From Paenibacillus terrae (GTDB lineage Bacteria > Bacillota > Bacilli > Paenibacillales > Paenibacillaceae): a stretch of 51,833 nucleotides of DNA. How positions within the stretch are numbered: the first letter of the stretch is position 1; the number at the start of each line of letters is the position of its first letter. A program made the position numbers and the translations under genes. Positions 36,468-44,718 of the stretch are shown one piece after another. Below the pieces are notes generated by a model that worked only from the letters and a program-made list of their open reading frames with translations, was not told the origin of the DNA and did not search any database. The stretch lies in contig NZ_JTHP01000049.1 in assembly GCF_000943545.1 (NCBI RefSeq), positions 1-51,833 on the forward strand. The letters run 5' to 3'.

Positions 36468-37037
36468 TCAGGATTGTAATACTTTTCTCTTTAAAAATTT
36501 CTTACTTCTAAAAATATTTGTCTTTACTGTATTCAGTTCCATAGAAAGATTTTTTGCAATTTCTTTCATTGAGTAGTCAGAAAAGAATCTTAAGACAAAT
36601 ACATCTCTGTAGGAGAGTGGCATCTCTTCAACTATATTTAAAATACCTATGTGTTCTTCTTTTTCAATAATAAGTTGTTCAGGAAGCTTTCCTTCATCAA
36701 CAATTGTGTCCCTAAAGCTTGAATTATCTTCACCTATCGGTACATCCAAGGATAAGGATGGTTTTCCACTTTTTTTACGAAAACGATCTATACATAAATT
36801 TTTGACGATCGCTTTCATCCACGTACTCAATCTACAAGAGAAATTGAAATTTTGAATGTTAAGATAAATACGAGTAAAAGCCTCTTGAACAATATCTTCA
36901 GCATCCTCATGATTATTCATATATTTAAGTGCATGGCGATAGAGCATTGCATGGTATTCAATATAAAATTGAGTAAAAGCTTGCTGATCTCCTGAGAGTA
37001 ATTTATCAATTTCTTCAAGTGAAATATTAGAATTCAT
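36468..37037 (-). CDS. ECF-type RNA polymerase sigma factor
   Basis: Alternative sigma factor of 189 residues with the two core domains. Region 2 is FTQFYIEYHAMLYRHALKYMNNHEDAEDIVQEAFTRIYL with the -10 contact part LSTWMKAIVKNLCIDRFRK. Region 4 is MPLSYRDVFVLRFFSDYSMKEIAKNLSMELNTVKTNIFRSKKFL, the -35 contact. No anti-sigma factor with a membrane segment and sigma-binding motif is adjacent; the small downstream pair is the only candidate. The ATG has a weak purine-rich site (TTGGAGGAAAA) upstream. Confidence 0.9.
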   Translation of the reverse strand: MNSNISLEEIDKLLSGDQQAFTQFYIEYHAMLYRHALKYMNNHEDAEDIVQEAFTRIYLNIQNFNFSCRLSTWMKAIVKNLCIDRFRKKSGKPSLSLDVPIGEDNSSFRDTIVDEGKLPEQLIIEKEEHIGILNIVEEMPLSYRDVFVLRFFSDYSMKEIAKNLSMELNTVKTNIFRSKKFLKRKVLQS

Positions 37038-37200
37038 TTTTCCTCCAATTAAATTCTATCTCCTTTTTATTATATCAGAGTATTTATTGTTCGAGAAAAG
37101 GTCCATTTAAAATGAGAGACCATCAAATGACCGTCATATTTATAGCGGTTTATTCCCAGGTTAAGTTTGTACATAAGAATATACTAACGAGAATATTAAA

Positions 37201-38334
37201 TCATTCATCATGCAACGGTTTAATAATTCCACAACATGCGTAAGCCAATTTGGTATTTACAACAATTTCTACCCCCCGTTCTCTGGCCAACACAAGTATG
37301 TGTTTCAGATCAGTATTCTCCTTGTCGTTTACAATAATTTTCCATGGAACTCTTCGTAAGAGCACTCTTGTAGTTTCTCCGACACCTGGCTTTATCAGAT
37401 TTATATCCCTAATGTTAAACTCCTTTTGAATCGCCTGAAGGTCTTTAGTTCCTTTCCATGTATCTGATCGCTGATCAGGACATTCTAGGTAACCTAGTGC
37501 TAAACGTGAAGACTCTTCTGTAACACTGTAAAAGTAGGCACATATAGTTTCTACAAAAAGCTGAGAAAGGTCATCTTTTCCCCAATCCTTATAAAACTTT
37601 ACACCATGAAACTCATGATTTTCGATGAGATCATTTCTAATTACTGTTCTGCTCAGAAGACCCGAAACCGTTGAGTTTAAACAAGAACTAGGAATAACAA
37701 AATCCTTTCGAGTTCCAAAAGTATTTACGCATTCGCCGGGGTCTGCCAAGACAGCAAGATCATGCGACAAAGAGGTTTTATATTGTTGATTGAATTCTAG
37801 AACCGACTTTATCAATACCTGTCTAATAGCGCCTTTTCCTGTCCACCCATCTACAAACTGAATTTCATGGTCAGGATGTTGCTGAAGCATATATATCAGT
37901 GCATTTTCGTCTATTCCCTTACCTCGAATAATTGAAATACTATAATGTGGCAGATCCACACTATGCACCATCTTTAGATATCGCTTTATTAAGATCCCAA
38001 TCGGTGTGCCTGCTCTAGCTAATGATGCAAGAACCGTTATTGATCCATGTTCTCGAAAGATTAGCTCCGCTACTGTTGCAACAGCACTAGCAACTTGACG
38101 AGCGTTATCCCTTAACAATTTGTGAAACAGCTGTATGTATTCGTTGGACGGCTTATACTCAATCGGCAGCATTTCTGAATAATGCCTTCCATTTTGTATT
38201 GCCTCCTCTCGATCCTCTGTTCCTATCTCCAGATTGAATTCTGACAGATCCTTCAATAAAAACGTGACATCTTCAGGAGGGTAGCTCCCCAATATAGTTG
38301 GTCTTTGGATTTGTTTCATCATCGTGCTTAACAT
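37201..38334 (-). CDS. StiP/PRTase-type protein of the Ter stress cluster
   Basis: Protein of 377 residues that resembles the StiP-PRTase proteins associated with TerD operons. Motifs: GSYPPEDVTFLLKDL at the start; HYSEMLPIEYKPSNEYIQLFHKLL; VLASLARAGTPIGILIKRYL, a phosphoribosyltransferase-like loop; HYSISIIRGKGIDENALIYML; and FVDGWTGKGAIRQVL, the pyrophosphate/phosphoribosyl site. The C-terminal RDINLIKPGVGETTRVLLRRVPW and ELVV-type strands match the TRSP-like tail. Comparative work proposes that these systems make a nucleoside-like compound together with the neighbouring lyase; this is prediction. AAAGGAG lies 8 bases upstream of the ATG. Last gene of the Ter operon, 80 bases after the lyase gene. 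Confidence 0.8.
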   Translation of the reverse strand: MLSTMMKQIQRPTILGSYPPEDVTFLLKDLSEFNLEIGTEDREEAIQNGRHYSEMLPIEYKPSNEYIQLFHKLLRDNARQVASAVATVAELIFREHGSITVLASLARAGTPIGILIKRYLKMVHSVDLPHYSISIIRGKGIDENALIYMLQQHPDHEIQFVDGWTGKGAIRQVLIKSVLEFNQQYKTSLSHDLAVLADPGECVNTFGTRKDFVIPSSCLNSTVSGLLSRTVIRNDLIENHEFHGVKFYKDWGKDDLSQLFVETICAYFYSVTEESSRLALGYLECPDQRSDTWKGTKDLQAIQKEFNIRDINLIKPGVGETTRVLLRRVPWKIIVNDKENTDLKHILVLARERGVEIVVNTKLAYACCGIIKPLHDE

Positions 38335-38413
38335 GAAATGTTCTCCTTTATTTATAAAATCGACGTTATGACAGCAATGCTTATACGCTCGAATTTGATT
38401 TTCGCCATCTGTA

Positions 38414-39625
38414 TCAAACCTGGATTAGACATCTAGCCTGATCATCAAGCAGTGATGTAAAGTCCATATTATCATTCAAAACTCCATATACTTTTGCTCG
38501 AATTAATATTTTATATGCCCAATTTAAATGAGGCTTTATCTCATTCATTTTGTTACGAAATTCGCTTCTAACAACACCATGTAAACCATTGTTATGATGG
38601 ATTATTGAATTGGCATCTACGTATTCTTCACGAGTAACTGTATACAATGACTGAACCAAATCTATATGAGTTGGATGAATAATAGTTTTCCCAATAATCC
38701 CATTTTCCTTGTCGAGTAACACTTCTCTTATAAGTCCATCCTCATACCTACTAATCATTTGTAATTTTGGTCTTTTACCCGGGTTTATCATTGTTTCTTC
38801 AAAGGAGCTATCTTTAAGCTGTGAATTAAATACTCTTACAGTTGAAGAAAAATACTCCCATACAGGTCCAGAAATAACATAGTTATCAACTGCCCGGCCA
38901 AAGAGATTAATAATGTCTGACATACAATCACGAATAATTGAAATATCATAGATCGTCATATCTGGACTTCTTCGAAGACCAAACCTACTAGAAAAGTCAG
39001 TTGCTCCTATCCGAATATTTAGAACTAAATCCTTATTTTTATCGAGAACATTTTTAATATTGATAAGTGCATCCAGTCGAGTTTCCTTGTATAATACATC
39101 AGCCGTTTCAAGTATTGGTAGTCCGTACAATGTTGGATGTGATATGGGCTTTGACTTGTTATATAACCGAAGGATTTCAAAGTATTTAACTCCTTCTAAT
39201 ACATTGAACTTTGGAAGAATGAATCCAGTAATTAAGATAACTTCACCAGCAATTTTTTCGATGACCCTTTTTAATTGTTCGGGATTCCTAACTCGAATAA
39301 AGAAGAGTGGTAATTGCAGAGTTGAAAGGAGTCCTTCATTTAAATGTCTCGCGATTTGAGTTAGAGTCAAACATAATGTCTCTTCAGCTTTTATAACTTG
39401 TTGGTCACCAATTGCATCTTCCAGGTCTAGAACAATAGACTGGAGACCTTTATGTTTTTGGGAACAGAGATCATTAACGACAAATGGTCTTGTTGCCGGC
39501 ATATAAAGCGCGGCTCCAACACCATATGCAAGAACTTCCTTCGGGGAATGATTCTCAAACTCTTCCGGTTCTATATAGAAAATTGACTCCTTTTTAGATA
39601 ATGATAAATGATGAAATAATTTCAC
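38414..39625 (-). CDS. HpcH/HpaI aldolase/citrate lyase-like protein of the Ter cluster
   Basis: Divergent TIM-barrel C-C lyase of 403 residues. LYMPATRPFVVNDLCSQKHKGLQSIVLDLEDAIGD is the hallmark N-terminal strand with the metal-binding acids. LFFIRVRNPEQLKRV, GFILPKFNVLEGVKYFE and LRIGATDFSSRFGLRRSPDMTIYD continue the barrel. IIGKTIIHPTHIDLVQSLYTVTREEYVDA is the usual end. Such a lyase is regularly paired with StiP-PRTase proteins in Ter loci. The start is GTG 39625 with AAGGAGG 8 bases upstream. The substrate is unknown. Confidence 0.85.
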   Translation of the reverse strand: MKLFHHLSLSKKESIFYIEPEEFENHSPKEVLAYGVGAALYMPATRPFVVNDLCSQKHKGLQSIVLDLEDAIGDQQVIKAEETLCLTLTQIARHLNEGLLSTLQLPLFFIRVRNPEQLKRVIEKIAGEVILITGFILPKFNVLEGVKYFEILRLYNKSKPISHPTLYGLPILETADVLYKETRLDALINIKNVLDKNKDLVLNIRIGATDFSSRFGLRRSPDMTIYDISIIRDCMSDIINLFGRAVDNYVISGPVWEYFSSTVRVFNSQLKDSSFEETMINPGKRPKLQMISRYEDGLIREVLLDKENGIIGKTIIHPTHIDLVQSLYTVTREEYVDANSIIHHNNGLHGVVRSEFRNKMNEIKPHLNWAYKILIRAKVYGVLNDNMDFTSLLDDQARCLIQV

Positions 39626-39685
39626 CGCCTGTCCTCCTTATTCACAAAAAATATTTTTCTTTGAAACCAAACCTCCTTTTGAGGT

Positions 39686-40429
39686 TCAGCTCTTATCTGC
39701 ATTTGTTGCTGCCTTGGAACGAATCATACTCAAGACAATAGTTCCAAAGAAAAGACCAAACAATAGGATGAAAAATACAAGCTGTGGAATATGAATGCCA
39801 AAAACACCAACTACCATTTTAGAGGAGATAATCAAAATAATGATAAAGGCTGTCTTTTCTAATGCTGGATATTTGTGTATTAGTTTGATAAATAATTGTG
39901 CAATACTTCGCATCATCAAAATCCCCAGAATACCGCCTAAATAAAGAACCCACACTTGTTTTGAGACACCAAATGCTGCTATCACGCTATCAATGCTAAA
40001 TGCAATATCCATTCCCTCAACGGCCAAAACGGTTCCCCAAAAGCTACGTTGTTTTCCTTGAACTTTACCACCATCATCATTAAAGAACAGGTTCTTGATG
40101 GATATATAAGCAAGATATGCAGCACCCAGTAAGGTAACTGCGGTCATTGATACTAAATAATTCCCGATACCGATAGCAACGAATCTAAAAAGGTACGCAC
40201 CAATTAGTCCATAGAAAAGTGCTTTTTTTCGCTGTTTCTCTGGTAAGTGCCTGACCATAACTGCTAGTACTAATGCATTATCCGCTGAAAGGAGACCTTC
40301 AAGGAGAACAAGCGATAGAATGTTTCCCCATGCTTCAGAGGTAGAAAGCGTATCTAATATTCCTTGCCATGAGAAAAAACCCGAAAAATTATTTAATACC
40401 CCTTGCCATATTACATAAATAATATCCAT
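39686..40429 (-). CDS. terC: TerC family integral membrane protein
   Basis: Protein of 247 residues with about seven membrane helices. The TerC signatures are LLEGLLSADNALVLAVMVRHLP and GMDIAFSIDSVIAAFGVSKQVWVLYLGGILGILMMR, each with an acidic residue inside a helix; related proteins affect manganese export and metal loading of secreted proteins. In Ter loci TerC is thought to act with TerD proteins at the membrane. AGGGGG lies upstream of the ATG. The gap to the TerD gene upstream holds a GGGTGCA/TGCACCC hairpin (40500-40533) that could partly terminate. Confidence 0.92.
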   Translation of the reverse strand: MDIIYVIWQGVLNNFSGFFSWQGILDTLSTSEAWGNILSLVLLEGLLSADNALVLAVMVRHLPEKQRKKALFYGLIGAYLFRFVAIGIGNYLVSMTAVTLLGAAYLAYISIKNLFFNDDGGKVQGKQRSFWGTVLAVEGMDIAFSIDSVIAAFGVSKQVWVLYLGGILGILMMRSIAQLFIKLIHKYPALEKTAFIIILIISSKMVVGVFGIHIPQLVFFILLFGLFFGTIVLSMIRSKAATNADKS

Positions 40430-40556
40430 AATAACCCCCTGTATTACGCTTTAGTTTTCAAAAAATAGATTTAAATACACTCAATTTAAAAATTTTGTTG
40501 GGTGCACTACCTATTTTAGAAGACAATGCACCCTAAATGCTTTCGCTCCAAGCTAG

Positions 40557-41141
40557 TTACTTGGCATCCAAACCATAATTTTTGCAAAGTGCAACCAGTC
40601 CTCCCGAGAAGCCGCTACCAACCGCATGAAATTTCCATTCACCTTCATGCCTGTACAACTCACAAACAATAACGGCAGTTTCAGTAGAGAAATTTTCCCC
40701 AAGATCAAAACGGATTAATTCATTGTTATCATTTTCATCTACGACCCTTACGTAAGCATTTGATACTTGGCCGAAGTTCTGCGAACGACTGACATAATCA
40801 TGAATAGTAACGGTGATGGCAATTCGATGGATATGTGGTTGAACCTTACTAAAGTCAATAATGATCTGTTCATCGTCGCCGTCCCCGTCCCCGTCCCGAT
40901 TATCACCGGTGTGTATAACAGACTCTGCTGGATCAGATAATTTGTTGTAGAATATAAAATCATTTTCTCCTTTTGCTTTATTGTCACTGTGGAGAAGGAA
41001 AGCTGAAGCATCCAAATCGAAAGAATGACCACCAGAATATATATTAGTATCCCAACCAAGACCGATAATCGCCTTTACCAGACTTGGATTACTTTTAGTC
41101 AAATCAATTCTTTGCCCTTTAGTGAGACTGATTATTGCCAT
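40557..41141 (-). CDS. terD: TerD family calcium-binding stress protein (1)
   Basis: Protein of 194 residues, full-length TerD domain: GLGWDTN, SFDLDASAFLL, HTGDNRDGDGDGDDEQIIIDF and NAYVRVVDENDNNELIRFDLGE. The Asp-rich GDGDGDD loop is the calcium-binding site seen in TerD structures. Role: part of the cytoplasmic/membrane-peripheral Ter stress complex, linked to tellurite, phage and colicin resistance and cell-envelope stress. AAGGAGG lies before the ATG. Preceded by a terminator after the previous TerD gene, so it may be expressed at a lower level. Confidence 0.93.
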   Translation of the reverse strand: MAIISLTKGQRIDLTKSNPSLVKAIIGLGWDTNIYSGGHSFDLDASAFLLHSDNKAKGENDFIFYNKLSDPAESVIHTGDNRDGDGDGDDEQIIIDFSKVQPHIHRIAITVTIHDYVSRSQNFGQVSNAYVRVVDENDNNELIRFDLGENFSTETAVIVCELYRHEGEWKFHAVGSGFSGGLVALCKNYGLDAK

Positions 41142-41165
41142 AACATTTCCTCCTTAGTTTCCATG

Positions 41166-41194
41166 AAAAGAGCCGCACTAAAGCGGCTCTTTTT
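41166..41194 (-). terminator. Terminator between two TerD genes
   Basis: The minus strand reads AAAAAGAGCCGC, a short loop, GCGGCTCTTTT. It is a compact, GC-rich intrinsic terminator 25 bases after the stop of the second TerD gene. Read-through past it would set the level of the downstream TerD, TerC, lyase and StiP genes. Confidence 0.8.
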
Positions 41195-41217
41195 GATATG
41201 ATAGACTGTGTCACTGA

Positions 41218-41799
41218 TTACAGGGGTACACCATAGTCCTGACAAAGACCTTTGAGTCCATCGCTATAGCCAGAACCGATTGCGTTGAACTTCCATTCAT
41301 CACCGTTACGGTAGAGCTCTCCGCCAATTACTGCAGTTTCTACAGAAAAGTCTTCACCAAGGTCAAATTTGATGAGCTCCTCATTATTTGCAGCATTCAG
41401 AACTCGTACGTAAGCATTAGAAACTTGGCCAAAGTTTTGATTACGTTCATTTGCATCATGAATCGTAATTGTGAAAGCAACCTTGTGAGTATGCGCCGGC
41501 ACGTTAGCTAGATCAATTGTAATCGTTTCATCATCCCCGTCCCCATCGCCGGTAAGGTTGTCACCGGTATGTACGACGGACCCGTTTTCATTTTTGGGAT
41601 TGTTGTAAAAGACAAAATCCCTTTCTGGATTAATGACTTTTCCTTCATTATTAAGACAGAAAACAGATGCATCCAGATCGAAGTCTTGTCCACCATCATA
41701 TTTATTCGTGTCCCAGCCAAGACCGACAATGACGTTAGCCAAGTCTGGATTAGTTTTAGTAAGGTCAACTTTTTGACCTTTAGATAAACTGATAGCCAT
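41218..41799 (-). CDS. terD: TerD family calcium-binding stress protein (2)
   Basis: Protein of 193 residues with the same TerD layout: VGLGWDTNKYDGGQDFDLDASVFCL, HTGDNLTGDGDGDDETITIDL, FGQVSNAYVRVLNA and the ending GLKGLCQDYGVPL. It is very close to copy 1 in every block, consistent with tandem duplication. The calcium loop is intact. The ribosome site AAAGGATG stands 6 bases before ATG 41799. It lies between the third TerD gene and a strong terminator. Confidence 0.93.
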   Translation of the reverse strand: MAISLSKGQKVDLTKTNPDLANVIVGLGWDTNKYDGGQDFDLDASVFCLNNEGKVINPERDFVFYNNPKNENGSVVHTGDNLTGDGDGDDETITIDLANVPAHTHKVAFTITIHDANERNQNFGQVSNAYVRVLNAANNEELIKFDLGEDFSVETAVIGGELYRNGDEWKFNAIGSGYSDGLKGLCQDYGVPL

Positions 41800-41830
41800 A
41801 AATTAACACATCCTTTCGGTTTCGAAAAAT

Positions 41831-42415
41831 TCAGGAATAAATACGTCCAACAAGTTGTTTAATATTTGTATCAACCGTACCTTCACCAGTAGCTGAAAAC
41901 TTCCATTCACCATTGTGACGGTAAATTTCCCCTAAAACAATCGCAGTCATATTGGAATAGTCATTCGTCAGATCGTAGCGAATAAGTTCATTACCAATCA
42001 TCTTACCCGGATCAAATGCACGGATATAGGCATTTTTAACATTTCCAAAGTGCTGTTTACGCTCTTCACATTTATAAATGTTAACGATGAAAGCAATTCG
42101 ATGCACATCATTGGGAACATTTTTCAGATCCATATGGATTTGTTCATCATCGCCATCACCAGTGCCTGTCAGATTGTCTCCTGAATGTACAACCGATCCA
42201 CAAGGACTTTTTTTATTTCCAAAGTACACAAGATTAGCATTTTTCGTAAGTTTCCCTGTTTCGTCTAACAAAACAGCAGAAGCATCGCAATCTATGTTAC
42301 TAGAGAAAAAGCCTGATTTAACAGGGTCCCATCCTAGACCAATCGTAACTTTAGTCAAGTCAGGGTGACTTTTCGTTAAGTCTACTTTGTGACCTTTTTT
42401 AAGACTGATAGACAT
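41831..42415 (-). CDS. terD: TerD family calcium-binding stress protein (3)
   Basis: Protein of 194 residues. It has the TerD blocks GLGWDPVKSGFFSSNIDCDASAVLLDE, HSGDNLTGTGDGDDEQIHMDL and FGNVKNAYIRAFDPGK, but with extra cysteines (ID-C-D; SP-C-GS; YK-C-EE), so it is the most divergent of the three. ATG 42415 is fixed by GGGAGGTG 8 bases upstream; the longer frame to 42544 overlaps the preceding membrane gene. Its ending (GEGTVDTNIKQLVGRIYS) departs from the other two. Confidence 0.92.
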   Translation of the reverse strand: MSISLKKGHKVDLTKSHPDLTKVTIGLGWDPVKSGFFSSNIDCDASAVLLDETGKLTKNANLVYFGNKKSPCGSVVHSGDNLTGTGDGDDEQIHMDLKNVPNDVHRIAFIVNIYKCEERKQHFGNVKNAYIRAFDPGKMIGNELIRYDLTNDYSNMTAIVLGEIYRHNGEWKFSATGEGTVDTNIKQLVGRIYS

Positions 42416-42450
42416 ATGTATTACACCTCCCTTCATTACAATGAATTCTA

Positions 42451-42705
42451 TTAATGAAAAAGTATAATCACGAAATCGCGGATGACCACAACCCCTACAA
42501 TCAATATAATGATGCCTATAGAGACCATACCTTTTGTACACCAACGACTTTGTGTTTGAAGATTATGTATCTCTTTATCTGGATCTTTCACAATCATTTC
42601 TCCGGATTGGATCATGTGTATCGCAGCATCTTTTATACTTCTTGAATTAACTAAATATACAAGTACAATAAACAACATCAGAAGAACAATTAATCCATCA
42701 AACAT
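42451..42705 (-). CDS. Small membrane protein, 84 aa, in the Ter operon
   Basis: Two predicted membrane helices flank a soluble loop: FDGLIVLLMLFIVLVYLV at the N-terminus and GMVSIGIIILIVGVVVIRDFVIILF at the C-terminus. The loop (SIKDAAIHMIQSGEMIVKDPDKEIHNLQTQSRW) would be on one side. Family unknown. It lies 35 bases upstream of TerD 3 and 70 after the winged-helix gene, so it is part of the operon and may tether TerD proteins to the membrane, as an inference. Confidence 0.65.
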   Translation of the reverse strand: MFDGLIVLLMLFIVLVYLVNSRSIKDAAIHMIQSGEMIVKDPDKEIHNLQTQSRWCTKGMVSIGIIILIVGVVVIRDFVIILFH

Positions 42706-42774
42706 GGGTATTATCTCCTATAACTATATTCAACTATTTGTTAGTCATTTCAATTGGTATGATGCTCTATTCGC

Positions 42775-43371
42775 TTATGCATGGATAATCTGATTGAGAT
42801 TAAACTTACTTAAATTAACTCCATTTTCTTTCAGTCGATTTTGAATAAGGCTTCCTTCAACATTGCTAAAATATTGAAGACGCACATAATCGACAACATC
42901 TGAAGTGATATTCTCACGATTTTGTTTTGAAAGTTCTCGATCCATCCCATACGTATAAATAATTTGATTGACCATGTATTTACTGATGTGCACTCCATTT
43001 TCTTTCAATCGGCTTTGGATAAGACTGCGATCTACATTTTTAAAATATTCAGAGCGGACAAAGTCAACGATCTCAGGATTAATGTTCATAACATCATTAG
43101 ATGCCTCTGATGATAAACGATCTTGCCTCTTCCGTCGGTAAGCTACGACCTCCACATCTGATGCAACAATAAAATTTCCATTGACAGGTGAGTAAATACC
43201 ATTACCTTTTCTTTGTACGATATCGTACATTACCATACGGTTCAGTACTGAATGCACAGCTGAATAAGTTCGGTTTAATTGTGCAGCAATGTCCAGTGTA
43301 ATCTCTACTCCACCTCGCAAAACATTTAGTATATCCATCTCTATTGCTCTAATTTTTATTTGTTTTTCCAT
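42775..43371 (-). CDS. Winged-helix protein with a tandem C-terminal repeat, 198 aa
   Basis: N-terminal winged helix (about 5-70): DILNVLRGGVEITLDIAAQLNRTYSAVHSVLNRMVMYDIVQRKGNGIYSPV. After a linker come two copies of a repeat of about 45 residues, IVDFVRSEYFKNVDRSLIQSRLKENGVHISKYMVNQIIY and VVDYVRLQYFSNVEGSLIQNRLKENGVNLSKFNLNQIIH, identical at most positions. The repeat looks helical and could be a second HTH-like binding unit. ATG 43371 is used; the GTG at 43419 is possible. It overlaps the previous gene by 23 bases. A probable regulator of the Ter operon. Confidence 0.7.
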   Translation of the reverse strand: MEKQIKIRAIEMDILNVLRGGVEITLDIAAQLNRTYSAVHSVLNRMVMYDIVQRKGNGIYSPVNGNFIVASDVEVVAYRRKRQDRLSSEASNDVMNINPEIVDFVRSEYFKNVDRSLIQSRLKENGVHISKYMVNQIIYTYGMDRELSKQNRENITSDVVDYVRLQYFSNVEGSLIQNRLKENGVNLSKFNLNQIIHA

Positions 43372-43567
43372 GATTCTTATACCCCATTCCATTTTTTTTT
43401 GATATGCTTCGTAGTTCACTTGTTTGTACTCGACTTCTAACAGTTATCTGGTGGTTATTTGGTTTAGCCACTTTTATCTCAATAGTCACATAACGGCTAT
43501 ATTTACGAGCAATTTTTACGACACCCTTCTGCTTAAATTTTGTAACCACTACATCCCCGACTTCCAT
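43349..43567 (-). CDS. Small KOW/SH3-like protein heading the Ter operon, 72 aa
   Basis: Begins MEVGDVVVTKFKQKGVVKIAR, which resembles a KOW or SH3-like barrel (GDxVxV...GxVxxI), continues as beta-strands, and ends in a basic, disordered tail (SKKNGMGYKNHGKTNKN). KOW domains bind RNA or ribosomal and polymerase partners, but the match is by pattern only. AGGGGG lies 5 bases before the ATG. It is the first gene after leader hairpin B. Confidence 0.6.
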   Translation of the reverse strand: MEVGDVVVTKFKQKGVVKIARKYSRYVTIEIKVAKPNNHQITVRSRVQTSELRSISKKNGMGYKNHGKTNKN

Positions 43568-43608
43568 AGTTACCCCCTAAGCTTTTCTGTTCAGAAGCAA
43601 AAAAAGGC

Positions 43609-43656
43609 AAAAAGCACCCCTTATGCAAGTTTTTCTCTTGCGTAAGAGGTGCTTCC
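43609..43656 (-). promoter_or_regulatory. Leader hairpin with U-tract of the Ter operon (copy B)
   Basis: In the sense direction the 5' arm is GAGGAAGCACCTCTTACGC and the 3' arm GCATAAGGGGTGCTTTTT. It sits about 40 bases before the first gene of the Ter operon, well after a TTGACA element (near 43740). It shares AAGCACC/GGTGCTT with the other five leader hairpins. Confidence 0.7.
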
Positions 43657-43775
43657 TCAGAAAAATCATTTATTTTTTAATTCTTAATATAATTTGTAAC
43701 TTTTCTTGTATATTTATAAATTAACCTATGACTTTCGTAATGTCAATGGTTTTTTTTATAGGTCTACAGACAGGT

Positions 43776-43804
43776 TTATCAAACCACAATATATTTGATA
43801 CAAT
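43776..43804 (+). promoter_or_regulatory. Probable promoter of the HD-GYP gene
   Basis: TTATCA, a 17-base spacer and TACAAT, with transcription expected to start near 43811, about 20 bases before leader hairpin C. Confidence 0.5.
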
Positions 43805-43830
43805 AAAGGAAATCAATAGAACTATCAAGT

Positions 43831-43880
43831 GGGAGCACCACGAACTTGTCCGTAAAGGTCATTTTCGTGGTGCTTTTCTT
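43831..43880 (+). promoter_or_regulatory. Leader hairpin with U-tract of the HD-GYP gene (copy C)
   Basis: The 5' arm GGGAGCACCACGAA pairs with TTCGTGGTGCTTTTCTTTT, with a loop of about 20 bases. The ribosome site (GTGGAGGTG) and TTG start follow within 20 bases of its end. Same arms as copies A, B, D, E and F. Confidence 0.75.
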
Positions 43881-43899
43881 TTGTGGAGGTGTTAAATTT

Positions 43900-44718
43900 T
43901 TGAATAAAGTCTCTTGTATTCTGTGGAGCTTTAATATAGTACTAGTCGTTCTATTCGCAATTGAAATAATAAATGGTCTGAAAGATCCCTTCGCATTTCA
44001 AGTTTCTTTTTTAATTTTCGGCACTATTCTAATAGCAATTCAAATATATTTTAACTTTTGCCGATCTAGCACTGCAATTAACGAAATATTAAAGAAAGAC
44101 CTTATATCTAAAAATACTATATCCACCCTTTTTACAATGATCGAAGTTAGAGACGGATATACAGGATATCATTCCTCTAATGTTGCCAAGTACGCCTATC
44201 AAGTCGCAAAAAGTATGAAGCTTTCAAATGAAGCCTGTAAAAATATATATATTGGGTGCAAGTTGCACGACCTGGGCAAGATCTATATTCCTGAAGGAAT
44301 ATTAAATAAACCGGGGCAACTATCAGAGGAAGAATTTTTATTACTGAAGGAACACCCTTTAAGAGGATATCAGGTTGTTTCTCAAATACCTGTATTTGAA
44401 AACACTTGTGTTCCTGACATCGTTCTTTATCATCACGAGAGGGTTGATGGTAAGGGATATCCTAAAGGGTTATCGAAGGAAGAGATTCCAATCGAAGCAA
44501 GGATCGTAGCCGTATGTGACGCATATGACGCAATGACTACATCGCGAAGTTATCGTAATGCAATGGCCCCAGAACAAGCTATTGATATAATAAAAAATAA
44601 TATTGGTACACAGTTCGACCCAACCGTCACTGACCATTTTTTAGAATGCTTTCATATTGTAAATTCAAAAAAAAACAATAGCACAATACCATCAACATCA
44701 TTAAGAAAAACTTCTTAG
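43900..44718 (+). CDS. HD-GYP cyclic-di-GMP phosphodiesterase, membrane-anchored
   Basis: Protein of about 272 residues. Two membrane helices at the N-terminus (SCILWSFNIVLVVLFAIEII; FQVSFLIFGTILIAIQIYF) precede an HD-GYP domain: GYTGYHSSNVAKYAYQVAKSM, KLHDLGKIYIPEGILNKPG, HHERVDGKGYPKGLSKEEIP and DAYDAMTTSRSYRNAM. All key metal ligands (H...HD, HH, D) and the GYP loop, here KGYP, are present, so c-di-GMP hydrolysis is likely. The start is the TTG at 43900: GGAGGTG is 8 bases upstream, and the earlier in-frame ATG-like start at 43846 lies inside the leader hairpin. No receiver domain is seen. Confidence 0.88.
   Translation: MNKVSCILWSFNIVLVVLFAIEIINGLKDPFAFQVSFLIFGTILIAIQIYFNFCRSSTAINEILKKDLISKNTISTLFTMIEVRDGYTGYHSSNVAKYAYQVAKSMKLSNEACKNIYIGCKLHDLGKIYIPEGILNKPGQLSEEEFLLLKEHPLRGYQVVSQIPVFENTCVPDIVLYHHERVDGKGYPKGLSKEEIPIEARIVAVCDAYDAMTTSRSYRNAMAPEQAIDIIKNNIGTQFDPTVTDHFLECFHIVNSKKNNSTIPSTSLRKTS

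Noticed and set aside
43846..43899. Upstream in-frame extension of the HD-GYP gene
   Set aside because: It lies in the leader hairpin and lacks a ribosome site; TTG 43900 has GGAGGTG at good spacing.
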